A stretch of 64,000 nucleotides of DNA from Chamaecrista fasciculata (lineage: Eukaryota > Streptophyta > Magnoliopsida > Fabales > Fabaceae), in assembly GCA_003254925.1 (NCBI GenBank), contig QANZ01012711.1, positions 55,630 through 119,629 on the forward strand. The letters are read 5' to 3'. Of this stretch, positions 35,062-46,500 are shown piece by piece (positions within the stretch are counted from its first letter, which is position 1; each line of letters starts with the position of its first letter). The notes below the pieces were generated by a model that saw only the letters and a program-made list of their open reading frames with translations, did not search any database and was not told the DNA's origin. Both the position numbers and the translations under genes were made by a program.

Positions 35062-36659
35062 ATATTTCCTGTGGTGGATGCAGTTATTTTTTAATATTTG
35101 ATTAATCTGGCTGTTTATAAAAGGCTTTAATATGCAACTAATAAATGTTGTTGCAACCTAATTTTATAGACCATTTGATTGTAGTATATATTTTTCTCAA
35201 AGGTTTAACATTAATTATTTGGGGTTATATTTTCTTGTAGTGAATACAATTCCCTTCAAATATTTTACTAGTCTGGCAGTGCATGAAAACTTTGATATGC
35301 ATATAATGATTGGTTATAGCATGTTTATATGGCTCATTGGACAATGAAATTTATATGAAAATCCCTAAAGGATTTAAAGAAAGCATGGCAGATTTATTGT
35401 TCAATAAAGATAAATAAAATCCCTGCATGAGTTGAAAAAAAAAACCTGGACATATGTGGTACAATTGTCTCGGGAAATATTAGTTAAAAGAATGATATGA
35501 AAAAATGATCCAACTTGTTTATATATTATCATTAAGGGATATGGATCAAAATGTGTTATCGATGTTGTGTATATTTATTTCTTGAACTCCTGAAGAGCTC
35601 AAAACATAGTTTTGCAAAAAAAATTTGGAAAGATAAAATTTTGTTTCATATTACCGATCAAGCATATTATAATAATGATGTTATGATAGTTTCATGAAGA
35701 CAAAGTTCATTCATGATGATTAGATCAATCACTTGAAGTGATAAATTATCCTTTTTCAAAGGAAGATGAAAAACTTTTGGTCTAATAGTACCATATCTTA
35801 ATATTATCAGAGGATTAATATTTTTGGTACATTTGCTAGCAAGATGTAGATTTTCATTAATTAAAGGACATTGAAAAGGAATGGGAAAATATTTTGATGC
35901 TAAGGTTTATTTTATAAATTTGATTCACTATTCATTGGTGATGAAGATGCTAGTTAATTATTTGATCCTCATAGATAACACATAAGACAAATAAAATATG
36001 TGTTTAGTTGAGGCTACTAATTCAATACATCCAGAAGATGTATAATTTGTTTTTACGAGAAAATGAACCAACCATAATGTTGTATGAAGAAAATATGGCA
36101 TGCATAGTTGTACTAAAAGAAGGATATACCAAAAGGAAAAGACTAAAAATGTTTCACCAACGTTCTTTACTCGTGATCGTCCAAAGGATGATGAGATTAA
36201 TGATCAACAAGTTCGATCAAAATGATAATTTAGCAGATTTATTTACGGAGACGTTGCCAACTACAAAATTTGAGAAGTTGGTTTATCGAATTGGAATCCA
36301 CTGATTAAAAGATCTTCAGTGATGTAATAATAAGGGGGAGATCCACGCTGTACTTTTTTTTTCCTTCGCCATGGTTTTGTTCCATTAAGTTTTTCTGACA
36401 AAGTTTTTAACGAGGCAGCTTGTAATACGTATTAATAAATTATAAATATTCAAGGGAAAATATTATAAATAATGTGTGAATATTTAATGGGTATGTTAGG
36501 TCCTCGTCTATTTAAATATAAAATAATAAGTGTGAGTCATGTTAGCACCACGAAGCCTATATATACAACCTCATGTACATTCTCCACGGGTAAGGAATAT
36601 AATATGATCAATTCGATTTTGGCTAAGGCATAATTGCTTCTACTACATCATATTCCACA
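35062..36659 (+). mobile_element. Ty1/copia retrotransposon relic
   Basis: Reverse-transcriptase pieces occur twice in tandem: near 35067-35190 (PVVDAVIF, LINLAVYKRLN) and near 35245-35375 (FTSLAVHENFDMHIM, then in a new frame LDNEIYMKIPKGFK). The C-terminal RNase H part is at 36020-36303 (YEENMACIVVLKEGYTK, NLADLFTETLPTTKFEKLV). A copia-type 3' tail follows (36340-36420), then a CAAGGGAAAA purine tract. A decayed LTR starts about 36461 and ends at 36659 with a TATATATA box near 36560. Frames are broken throughout, so it is dead. Confidence 0.8.
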
Positions 36660-37809
36660 AACTAGAATTTAGGTTCTTTCTCTTTTCCTCAAGTAAAACC
36701 TTTTATCCAATTTCCCTGAACAATGATGCAAAGGATTGAATCAAACCTAAAATTTATCCAAATGGTTATGTTTTGAAAGATATGGAGGGGTTAGAGGAGG
36801 ACGTTGCTAAACTAGAAGAGGGAGGAACAAAATGATTGTGTTTTGAAAGATGGAGCCAAGTCAGATTTTAGATTTAAAATAGAGGGATCATATAGTTAAT
36901 TATGTGAAATTTAACGGTCTCTTGTATGTATTTAATGGCCAAGTCATCATTGTTAATAACGGAGATAGACTAACGAGTTGACATTTGTAATTAATGAGAG
37001 ATGGAATAGTTTATTTCAAAAATGTAAGGATCAAATAGTAAGTTTCCTCTATTCTAAACGGAAGTGTGCCACCGTGTCGGTATCGAAAATTGTGTACAGA
37101 ATTTGATAATTAGGCCAAGGAATTAAGAATTCTCAACTCACCTTTCGCCGATTCATCACGCCATCCATTTTGGCAATCATTATTAATTGAAAGCTGACGA
37201 CTAATTAAGGAGCTATTATGAAAAAGAACTAATACAAAGTACAAACCTATTAGCTAAAATTTTTATGTCACAATGATGTTAAACCCAGAAATATAATTAA
37301 TTATATGCTAGACTCAGGGAAATGAATATGGAAAGCGGAAAACCTTTTTGGATAGTAATTAAGCTGTACACGCTCCAATTGTTTGTCAATATTTGTGTGT
37401 ATATAGTTGTCGAAAATAATATTTGTTAGAGACAATTATATGAATTCAAAATAATTAAATGATAGAGGATTTAAAGACGCTATGAATTTTTTAAGCGTGT
37501 TCAAATTGAGAGGTTTTTTTTTTGGCTTTTCGGCTTTTATTTTCTTTCCAGATAAAAAAGATGTGGATAATTAGTTGACTATTTGGTATAATTAATAATG
37601 GTAGTTTATTTATTTATTTATTATACTAAATTTTAAGGAAAGTCAATGGCAGTTTGTTCATAATATCACAAAATAGCTACCGAGCAAGCTAGCTACCTCG
37701 TGGACAGGAACAACAGTTACGACAGTATAACAAGATGGGCTTATAATTGGAATTTGGAACAACGAATTACATTGATTTTCATAATTAAAGTTCAATATCA
37801 TACTAATAA
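36660..37809. other. No gene recognised
   Basis: AT-rich intergenic DNA without an identifiable gene or complete repeat. Confidence 0.4.
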
Positions 37810-38218
37810 TAATAATAAAGCTAAATTACACTTTAGTATCATATTTCATAGATCGATTTCACTTTAATATTATATTTTTTTAAAAAGTGGCAATTTAGTA
37901 TCCGATTTTTTACATTTTAACTTTTTGGTACCTTATTCTTTTAAAAATGACATTTTCATATTATGTTCTTTGTAATGTTAACACTTTAGTACCCTAAAAA
38001 AGATAGAACAGGGTAACAAATCATGAAAGAACATGGTACCAAAGTGAAATTGGTCCATAAAACAGGGTGCAAAAATATCACTTTTGAAAGAACAGTGTAC
38101 CAAAATGTTAACAGTACAAAGAACAGGGTATCAAAGTGTCACTTTTCAAAGAGCAAGGTACCAAAATGAAATTAATCCATAATACAAGATACCAAAGTGT
38201 AATTTACCCTAATAATAA
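37810..38218. mobile_element. MULE-type fold-back MITE, 391 bp, 9-bp TSD
   Basis: Target duplication TAATAATAA at 37810-37818 and 38210-38218. The element 37819-38209 has inverted arms with 'AAATTACACTTTAGTAxC' on the left and the inverse on the right. It is related to the elements in introns 2 and 3 of the dioxygenase gene. The target is a simple AAT run, so the duplication is less decisive here. Confidence 0.7.
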
Positions 38219-38278
38219 CACTGATTAGTTTATTTTAAGAATTACATCAATCTCTTTTTATATTCAATATAACTAGAC

Positions 38279-38622
38279 AAAAGCACTATTTTCATCCTTG
38301 GCCAAGTGACCAACCATTAATTTTGTCTCTAATATTTTAAATTTTGGTCAATTTTATCTTTTGCTCTTACTTTAACCAAATATTAATGATAGAATTTACG
38401 TGACTAATGATACATAATATAAAATTAATAGGAAAAAAATTCAAATCCTAACTTAGATTGAAAAATATGATACAATCTGTTGTTAAATTATTGAAAGAAG
38501 ATAGTCAAAGGATAAAATTGACCAAAGTGTAAAATATTGGGGATAAAATTGACAGCAACAAAAGATTATGGACGAATTTGACAGTTTGTGTAAAGTTTAG
38601 GGACAAGATTAGTACTTTTGCC
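38279..38622. mobile_element. Fold-back MITE ('CAAAAGCACT' family)
   Basis: Inverted arms: CAAAAGCACTATTTTCATCC at the left, and the inverse ending AGTACTTTTG at the right. Relatives occur at 44296-44713 and 61355-61497. No clear target duplication was found. Confidence 0.6.
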
Positions 38623-38827
38623 CTATACCTATTATGTTTATTTTACTCTGTATTAATAATTTTTCATCTATTTACTTAATTTTATAATAAAAAAAATTAT
38701 ATACCACCTTAATTATTAGATTAGAAATATATACTAAACTATTCATATTTATTGTCAAATCAAATTATTAATTGTACCAACTATCAGATTTATTTTTATG
38801 GATAAAAAGTAAACTGACAAAGAAGTA

Positions 38828-40358
38828 TAAGGCCCCGTTTGGATGCAAAGTTAATAAAGGAGGGGTAATAAAGAAGGATAAAGGATTGGGGAAGGTAATA
38901 AAGGAGAGGTAAAGGATTTGTGTTATAAAGGAGGTTTTTAGTAAATTGTGTTTGGGAAAATGAGAGATAAAGGAGGAATTATGATGTGAAATTATTTTAA
39001 AGGGTATGTAATGATTGTGGTGGGTTGAAATAATTGTATTGGTATTTTAAATTTGTATAGGGGTAAAAATGGTAAAAATAAAGGAGGATAAAGGAGTGTT
39101 GTTTTTGTGTTTGTTTTGGTGGTAGTAAAGTGGTATGAGTAATGATTGCCTCGAAATTTGTGCTAAAGGAGGAAGTTAATAAAGGATGTTTTTGGGGTGG
39201 TAAGGTAAAGGAGGATGGAGGTGTGAATGTGGGACCAAAATGTAATTTTTGAGTAGTGAATTGTAAACTTTTAGGGACTAGATTATATATTTTTCCTGTT
39301 TACTGTCTTTTAATTTTATTTTAAATTTTTGATACTACAAAAAATATTACCCATGTATATAATATAGGAGGGACCAAAATGTATATTTTCTGGGGTATAA
39401 ATTATAGTTTTTTTCTTATAATTTCATTAATGTTTTTGAAATATGCTTATAAAAAAATATTATTAAAGTTGGACTAATCTGTAATTTTTTTTATTGTTGA
39501 ATGGGATACCAAAAAAAATTACTCATATACTGAAAATGAAAAAAATAAAAGTGATAACATGCCGAGGGGATTCGAACCCGGTATCCTGAACATTTGCTGC
39601 ATTGATTACAACCGCTGTGCCAGACACCCAAGTTTGGTATGTTGAACCAAACTTTAACTCTTATTCGGTGTAAACCTTCCATTGGCAAAAAATGCAGAGC
39701 TACACTTCAACCATACCCTAGCCGCACCAAATTTTAACTCTTATCCGGTGTAAACCTTCCTCTCTGTTTGTCTAGTTTATGTAAACACTGATTGTCAATG
39801 GAATTATTATTAACAAGCCAATACTCTCATTATTTCTGTACGTGTTTAACTAGACTTTTAACTTTTCAAATTATTATTAACAAGCCAATACTCTCATTAT
39901 TTTACCATCTTAACATTTATGGAATTATGGTTCATTTGAAAAAAAGTATTTAAAGAAAATATAATAAAAGGAAAAAAAATCAGAAATTATTGAGAAAAAT
40001 CTTGTACATTAAATAATAATAATGTAATATAACAAATGTGGGTCCCACATATGCAATCCCACTCCCACTCCGTTCATGCAGATTTCATATAACAAACGTG
40101 GGTCCCACATATTCATATTTTATTATTTTAAAATATATATAATAGGTAATTATAGGTAGTTGAGTAGGGATATGTTAGTAATTTTAGAAGATAAAGGAGA
40201 GATAAAGGAATGATAAAGGAGGAAAATAAAGGAGGTGGAGATAAAGGCCAAACAAACACCTATTGTTACTGTAGCTCTGGTAGTAAAGGAGTACTGGAAG
40301 ATAAATGAGGATAAAGGAAGATAAAGAGACTTTAACGGCGCATCCAAACGGGGCCTAA
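38828..40358. mobile_element. PIF-Harbinger/Tourist-like element, 1.5 kb, TAA TSD
   Basis: TAA (38828-38830 and 40356-40358) flanks an element beginning GGCCCCGTTTGGATGC and ending GCATCCAAACGGGGCC, perfect inverted termini. The subterminal regions repeat 'GATAAAGGAGG'. No transposase is encoded. A tRNA-like SINE head sits inside (39555-39640), and a pair of direct repeats ends near 39680 and 39755. A second copy of its left part begins at 62341. Confidence 0.85.
39555..39640 (-). mobile_element. tRNA-like sequence / SINE head
   Basis: On the minus strand an A-box TGGCACAGCGG (39612-39622) precedes a B-box GGTTCGAATCC (39568-39578) with tRNA-like spacing. The T-stem pairs only partly and no full acceptor stem is present, so it is not a working tRNA. 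It is probably the tRNA-derived head of a SINE inserted in the Tourist-like element. Confidence 0.55.
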
Positions 40359-40626
40359 GTTCTAACAAAAAAAAATTAAACTTAATGTTGTATTCATTAT
40401 TTATTGTCTAATAGCGTCGACACATGGCAAAATTGGTGCAACACGTGACGTGAATGACAGGTTTGTGTGCAAGAAAAAATAAATGAAAAAAATGTTGATG
40501 AGATGTTTAATCATTAAGCCATCCACTTACTACCTAGATGGTCCCTTGGGCCACTCGGAATAATATGGACGAGATGTTTAATTCATTTGTATGGACAAAC
40601 ACATGGGTACAGTTAAAGTTATATAA
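40359..40626. other. No gene recognised
   Basis: Short AT-rich spacer between two transposons. Confidence 0.4.
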
Positions 40627-41714
40627 TTTTTTTAAGGGTAAAATACATGAAAGGTAACTGTGGTTTGGCCTAATCTCACTTTTATGACGTGTGGTTTCAA
40701 AAGTTGCACATAAGGTACCTGTGTGTTTCGCCGTTAAACAGAAGCAGTACTTGTGTAATTTTCCGTTAAAGAAAGGGCTGTTTTGCTATTTTGGCCAAAT
40801 TTGGGGGGCAAAAAAGTAATTCTGATGCAAGGAGAAAGAGGCTAGATCCATAGTATTGCCCAAAAACATTTAAATTCTTTCAAAACAGTCCCTAAAACTC
40901 AAAAGTTCTAGAAATAGAGATTTTTGAAAAAAATTATATTGTTGGATTCATTAAAAATAGTAGGTTCCAAATATATATTTTCCTTTCAAAAATATTATAT
41001 CTATAATTTATTATTTCTTACTCAAAAGTGTCTTATAATAAAATTAAAATGAAACACGGATAAAATTTTTTTGTCAGGTTGCTCTCAAAATTTAACCACA
41101 AGCTCATAAGGACTTCTAGATTAACTACACAATTTACTTTTAAGTCAAATGCTAAGTCTAATGTCTAACATGGTACCTTGGGGTATTACAAAAACCCTCT
41201 TCGATCTGCAATTTCAACAATCCTAATTTCATCAAATCAAATTAGAAACCCTAAATTTTTGAAATTGCTTCAAAATCCGCCGAGAAATTTGGAGATGATA
41301 ATTTCGGGTGATTTCTGATTAATGTATATTTATGTGTGTGTGTGTGTGTGATTTCTAATTTAATTTGATGAGTGGAATTTGAAATTCGTATGAGAAATGA
41401 GAGTTTGTTGAGTTTATGGGAAGAAGATGATGATGAAGATGAAGAAAGTGTTGAGTTTCATCGTTTAATGTTCAAAATATGAAGCTAATATGTAGTTCAA
41501 GCTTCAACAAAACTACAGGTACCTAATGTGCAACTTTTGAAACCACAAGTACTACTTTTTCCGTCAAAAATTTAACGGAAAATTACACAAGTACTGCTTC
41601 TGTTTAACGGCGAAACACACAGGTACATAATGTGCAACTTTTGAAACCACACGTTATAAAAGTGAGATTAGGTCAAACCACAGGTACCTTTCTTGTATTT
41701 TACCCTTTTTTTTA
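40627..41714. mobile_element. MULE-type fold-back element, 1.07 kb, with non-arm interior
   Basis: Arms: GGGTAAAATACATGAAAGG at 40636, with the inverse ending TTGTATTTTACCC at 41705. Each arm is about 150-200 bp and carries 'AACTGTGGTTTG' and 'GCCGTTAAACAG' phrases. The flanking T-rich 9-mers (40627-40635, 41706-41714) agree with one mismatch. The interior (about 40850-41490) resembles a gene leader and intron start (AAACCCTAAATTTTTGAAAT, then a GT repeat at 41333-41348). I recognise no protein, so gene capture is only possible here. Confidence 0.7.
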
Positions 41715-42790
41715 ATTTTCATAAGAAATTTATTTAGTTGGCAGCATATTGATAAGGATATAATGATGGATTTGAGGCGCTCAACAGAGCACTACCTGTG
41801 AAATTGTTTGTCATCATGTTATCTGGGTGATACTTTATGTTAATTAATTACCACCCGGTCCTCACTCAAAGACATTGATTAAATATTGTAATTCACTAGC
41901 TATTTCACTTAACTCCATTCGGTCTAATCTATAGACCCCGACTTCAATATATATAATTTTAATGTTTATTTAAAGCTCGGGAATTCCATACTTCCATTGT
42001 AAACCAAGTTGCATGAATAACAGTTGGTAAATACTGTACAAGCTAGAGCGGTATTCTAAGAAAACAATATGATAGACGCACTTAACAACTAATTAGGCTA
42101 GGATTGTGTTGATGACTTGTTAGGTTGTCATTCGACATTATTAATCAACGAGTTTATTATCTCACACCCATGCAATTGATATAATATATATAGGCCACAC
42201 ATGTAGCTCTCACAATCCTACTCTTATGGTAGCTACTACGTGCTAGATTATGAAGAGTTGCTTTTGTTGTCATACATGTCAATGTGTTAGCACTTAGCAC
42301 AGAATAATAAATTTATATAAATAATTGAGAGTTAAGTTACATAAACTTTCCACGTGAAAGTTGTGTGAGACTGTGAGTGTTCGTTCAAAACTTATGTTAA
42401 GTAGGCTTTAAAAGTTTTTTAGTGTAAAAGTTATTGTTTCTACCTGGCCATTATTTTTATAGTTAACTAATTAATTAAATAGTAGATGATATACCTATAG
42501 GCAAAGAGCCTTGGCTACCCCTAAACTAGGAGCTCACAATATCTTTATTTAGACAAGGTTGGAAATGTCGTGAAAGAAGGGAGATTTCTCTTTTCCTTTC
42601 CTGGGAATAGTCTTAGGATATAGCTTGGTAGAATTGAAGTAATGGGTCTCTTCGTACTAGTCATGATCACTTTAAGTAAGTAAGGTAAGGATTTAGTCTT
42701 TAGTAAATAAAGTAGTATTCTATTAAGCTCAAATCCCATCACCTTCTAGTCTCATTAAAATACCATGCATAGGGGCCATTATGAAAAGTG
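41715..42790. other. No gene recognised
   Basis: Intergenic DNA. Nothing coding or clearly repetitive was identified. Confidence 0.4.
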
Positions 42791-42837
42791 AATAAACTAG
42801 TGAAGGACCAAATTACAATTTGGGCCTTAGAGGGAGA

Positions 42838-43045
42838 CATGGAGAGCGACGTGAGTGGAGGAGAGGAAAAGAAGAAAAGAAAGGAAGAAAAAGAAAGGAA
42901 AAGAAAGAGAGAGGGGCCCGTGGGAAGAAGAAATAAAAGAGAGGGAGAAGAGGCAGTAGGTGGGAAGGGAAGAGGAAAGAAAAAAGAGAAAGAAAAAAAA
43001 GAGAAGAGGAAGAGAAGAAAAGGGGAGAGTCGGAAAAGTTGGGGA
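42838..43045 (+). repeat. Purine-rich low-complexity tract
   Basis: About 200 bp made almost only of A and G (GAAGAAAAGAAAGGAAGAAA type). It opens long Lys/Glu/Arg-rich frames that are a composition artefact, not a gene. It lies about 530 bp upstream of the dioxygenase start codon. Confidence 0.8.
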
Positions 43046-43452
43046 CTATTTTGAGGTAGTCCTAAGAGAGTTTAATTTCTCTCCATTATATTCAGTATGT
43101 GAGAGAGAGTATACCATTCCCATGAGTCTGAGCTCAGTAGAACACGCTCTAATTTATTCTAAGACTAAGTCCTCTTGTTTTATTAAGTTCTTACTTTAAG
43201 TGCTTTACTTCTCCTTCACTAAGAGCCTCCCAAGTACTATTTTCATATATCTGTTCTAACCCTCTATTTTTCTCTGATTTATTGAATTGCTCTGGACCTC
43301 CAAGTTCGAACTCCTAGAACAGTTATAAATAATGAAATTGTGATAATAGATCTTACAACATCTAATTAACAACCTTACAACTTCTATCTACGTTTTTTTT
43401 TTGTGTGTGGGTGGCTACAATTGACAAAGAATGGAATGAAAGTAGTGGTCTA

Positions 43453-43463
43453 TTATTATATAT
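43453..43463 (+). promoter_or_regulatory. Candidate TATA box of the dioxygenase gene
   Basis: A TTATATATAG stretch lies about 120 bp upstream of the ATG at 43578, a reasonable spacing for a plant promoter with a leader of roughly 90 bases. It is inferred from position and motif only. Confidence 0.5.
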
Positions 43464-43577
43464 AGGGCAGATTGTGTGAGAAGATAGCATAGCGGCATAG
43501 CCCAAAGTCCCAAAGTAGGTACATGTTGTAGCAGCCTAGCTACTAGCTAGTGTGAGAAAAAAAGAAAAAAAGAAGAG

Positions 43578-46500
43578 ATGGTGAGTGTGAAAGGGCTTGT
43601 TGAATCGAATAGTCTTAACAATGTTCCGTGGAATTATGTGTGTCTGAAAACTGCAGAGGATTCCATGTTCTCAGAATCAGAGACGAATATGATTCCCACA
43701 ATTGACTTCTCCCACCTTACATCCTCTGATCCAAACCAACGTACAAAAGCAATCCAACTACTTGGACAGGCTTGCACCGATTGGGGATTCTTCGTGGTAC
43801 AAACATTTATATAAATATAATAAGAGGAATTTACTATTTAGTCCCTCCTTTTTTATTAAATTAACGATTTAATCCTTTATTTATTTTACATACATATTTG
43901 TATGCTGGTTAGTATATATTATGAATGTGAAAGCATGGGTTATTATATTGTAGGTAATAAACCACGGGGTGTCAGAGAGATTGAGGGAAGAGGTGGTGAA
44001 GGGAGGGGAAAGGTTTTTTGATATGACAGAAGAAGAAAAGAAAGAATATGCGGGAGACAATCCATTGGATCCCATAAGATATGGGACAAGCTTCAATCTC
44101 ACAGTTGATGAGACTCTGTTTTGGAGAGATTATATCAAACTCCAAGTCCATCCTCTCTTCCATGCTCCTCCTAATCCCCCTGGTTTCAGGTTAATTTCCA
44201 TCACTTCATATCATCCATTACTTCTTCCTTTCCATATATATATATATATATGTTTCCTTCCTCACATATATCCTACTCATATATATATATATATAGGCAA
44301 AAGTATTCATTTCTTCTACACATGTTGTCAATTTCGTCTCCAATCTTTTTTCGCTGTTAATTTTGTCCCCAATATTTTTTGCTGTCAATTTCGTCCCTAA
44401 TCTTTCACATTTTGGTCAATTTTATCATTTTCTCTTACTTTAGCCAAATATTAACGACAAAATTTATGTGGCTAACGAAATATAATGTAAAATTGATAGA
44501 AAAAGAAACTCAAATCCTAATTAACTTAGATTCAAAAAAAAGATGCAGTCTGTCGTTAATTTATTAAAAGAAGTCAGTCAAAGGATAAAATTGACGAAAA
44601 TGTGAAAGATTGGGGACGAAATTGACAGTTGATGTAAAGTTTGAAGACGAAATTGACAGCAAAAAAAGATTGGGGATGAAATTGACAGTTGGTGTAAAAT
44701 TTGGGGACGAAATNTATATATAAAAAAAATTTTATAGCAAGTATTTAAAGAATATATCACCTATTTGGTGAGATAAATGAATAGCTATGATGAATTTGAT
44801 CTATTTTAATTCTGTTTCTTAACTTTATAATCAAAGTTGTAAAAATTGGACATATTAGCGCTGGTCTAACTGATATAACCGTTGTCCGATGAATAGCTAT
44901 GAAGTCATTTGATTTTACCGTAAGTTTAACCAATCCAACAAATTAATTCATTACACTAAAGACCTCTTCAAAGAATATTATGTCACTTCACTTGTTGGAA
45001 CATGTTACATCATAAAATTATCTTTAATTTAATAATTGCTCAGAATTGTAAAATATTCGTTATTTTTAATCAACTTTCAACGTAGGTCTCATGCTAATTT
45101 CATTTTCCTCATCTCTGTTTTCGTCCTTTAGTTCTTCTCATCTTCTGAATAAGCATAAACTACTCTTCCGCATAATTGCATGATGCATTCACTTTCCATT
45201 GACTTTATCATGTATGTCTTTGTGTCTCCTTAAAATATCTTATATTTCTAAGTATATATAAATTAAATAGACCACCTTTATCAGAATATTCTATTAATCA
45301 TAAATATTTGGGCCAAATATTATGGTGATGGATAAGGATAGGTGTGAATATGCTTGTCCCAACTATATCAAAAGGGAAAAATAGTTAGGTAATATATATA
45401 TATATATATCTTTATCATATAATATTCTTTTTATTATAAGTTTTATTTATATTATTTTTATTCTGAAATTAGTTATACAAAATATTTTTTTCTTAATAAT
45501 TTCTTTACTATAATCAATAAAACAAAAAATACTTGCCATGCGGCTTTATTAGATTGATGAATTTTTTTAAATAAAAAATAAGGAATATTGCATAAGATTG
45601 GTCCATGCTAAAACTAACCCCTGCGTTCGGTCCATACTTCACACGGCTTTGGATCCCCTGGGCGTGTGATGTGGCAGGAGCCAATGGGAGTGCGCCATGT
45701 GGCGTCACCTGCACACGTGACGTCACGTGGCATAATCTCATTGGCCCCTGCCGCACCGCACGCCCTGCGATACGGCAGGGGATCCGTTCCCACTCCACAC
45801 AACCTTGGTTGTCTGACTCAAAACGAAAGGACTTGCTTCACTACCTTTGTGATTGAATTGTACGTGTCATACCTTCCCCTCACCACTGTGTTATTCCTTT
45901 TTTTAAAAAAAGAATATTTTTTTTTCAACAGAAGCTTCAAAATAGTACTACATACTCGCTTGCGAGTACCGGTTTGTGATGAGAGTGCATTGTTGTCATG
46001 TGTACGACAAATACTGTTTGTATTATAAGGGGTAAATTACACTTTAGTACCCCTGTAGTTTGACCTTATTTCATTTTGGTACCATGTGGTTTGAAACTTG
46101 ACACTTTGGTACCCTATAGTATTCTTCATTAACACTTTGGTACCCTTTGGAGCTATTTTGTAATTTGAATCATAACAAGTTTTGCAAAAATTATATATTG
46201 ACCTCAAAAAGTTTTCAAAAAATTACAAATAGGTCCCTAGATACATATTATCTAGGGACTAAAATGAAAACTTTAAAAAACAATTTGGGGTCAATATAGA
46301 ATTTTTGCAAAATTTGTTATAGTTAAAATTACAAAATAGCTTTAAAGGGTACCAAAGTGTTAAAGGAGAATACCACAGGGTACCAAAGTGTCAGATTTCA
46401 AACCACACGGTACCAAAGTGAAATAGGGTCAAACTACAGGATATCAAAATGTAATTATTATAAGACTATGCATTCATGATGTTAGGAATTGAGTGAATAG

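Noticed and set aside
39555-39640. Functional tRNA gene
   Set aside because: The boxes are present, but the T-stem is only partly paired and no complete cloverleaf or acceptor stem can be drawn.
42788-43054. Lys/Glu/Arg-rich 88-residue open frame
   Set aside because: It is produced by the homopurine tract; several overlapping frames are open for the same reason, and there is no recognisable domain.
45514-46028. Several overlapping open frames on both strands
   Set aside because: They arise from the GC-rich palindrome in dioxygenase intron 2; both strands are open because the sequence is inverted, not because it codes.
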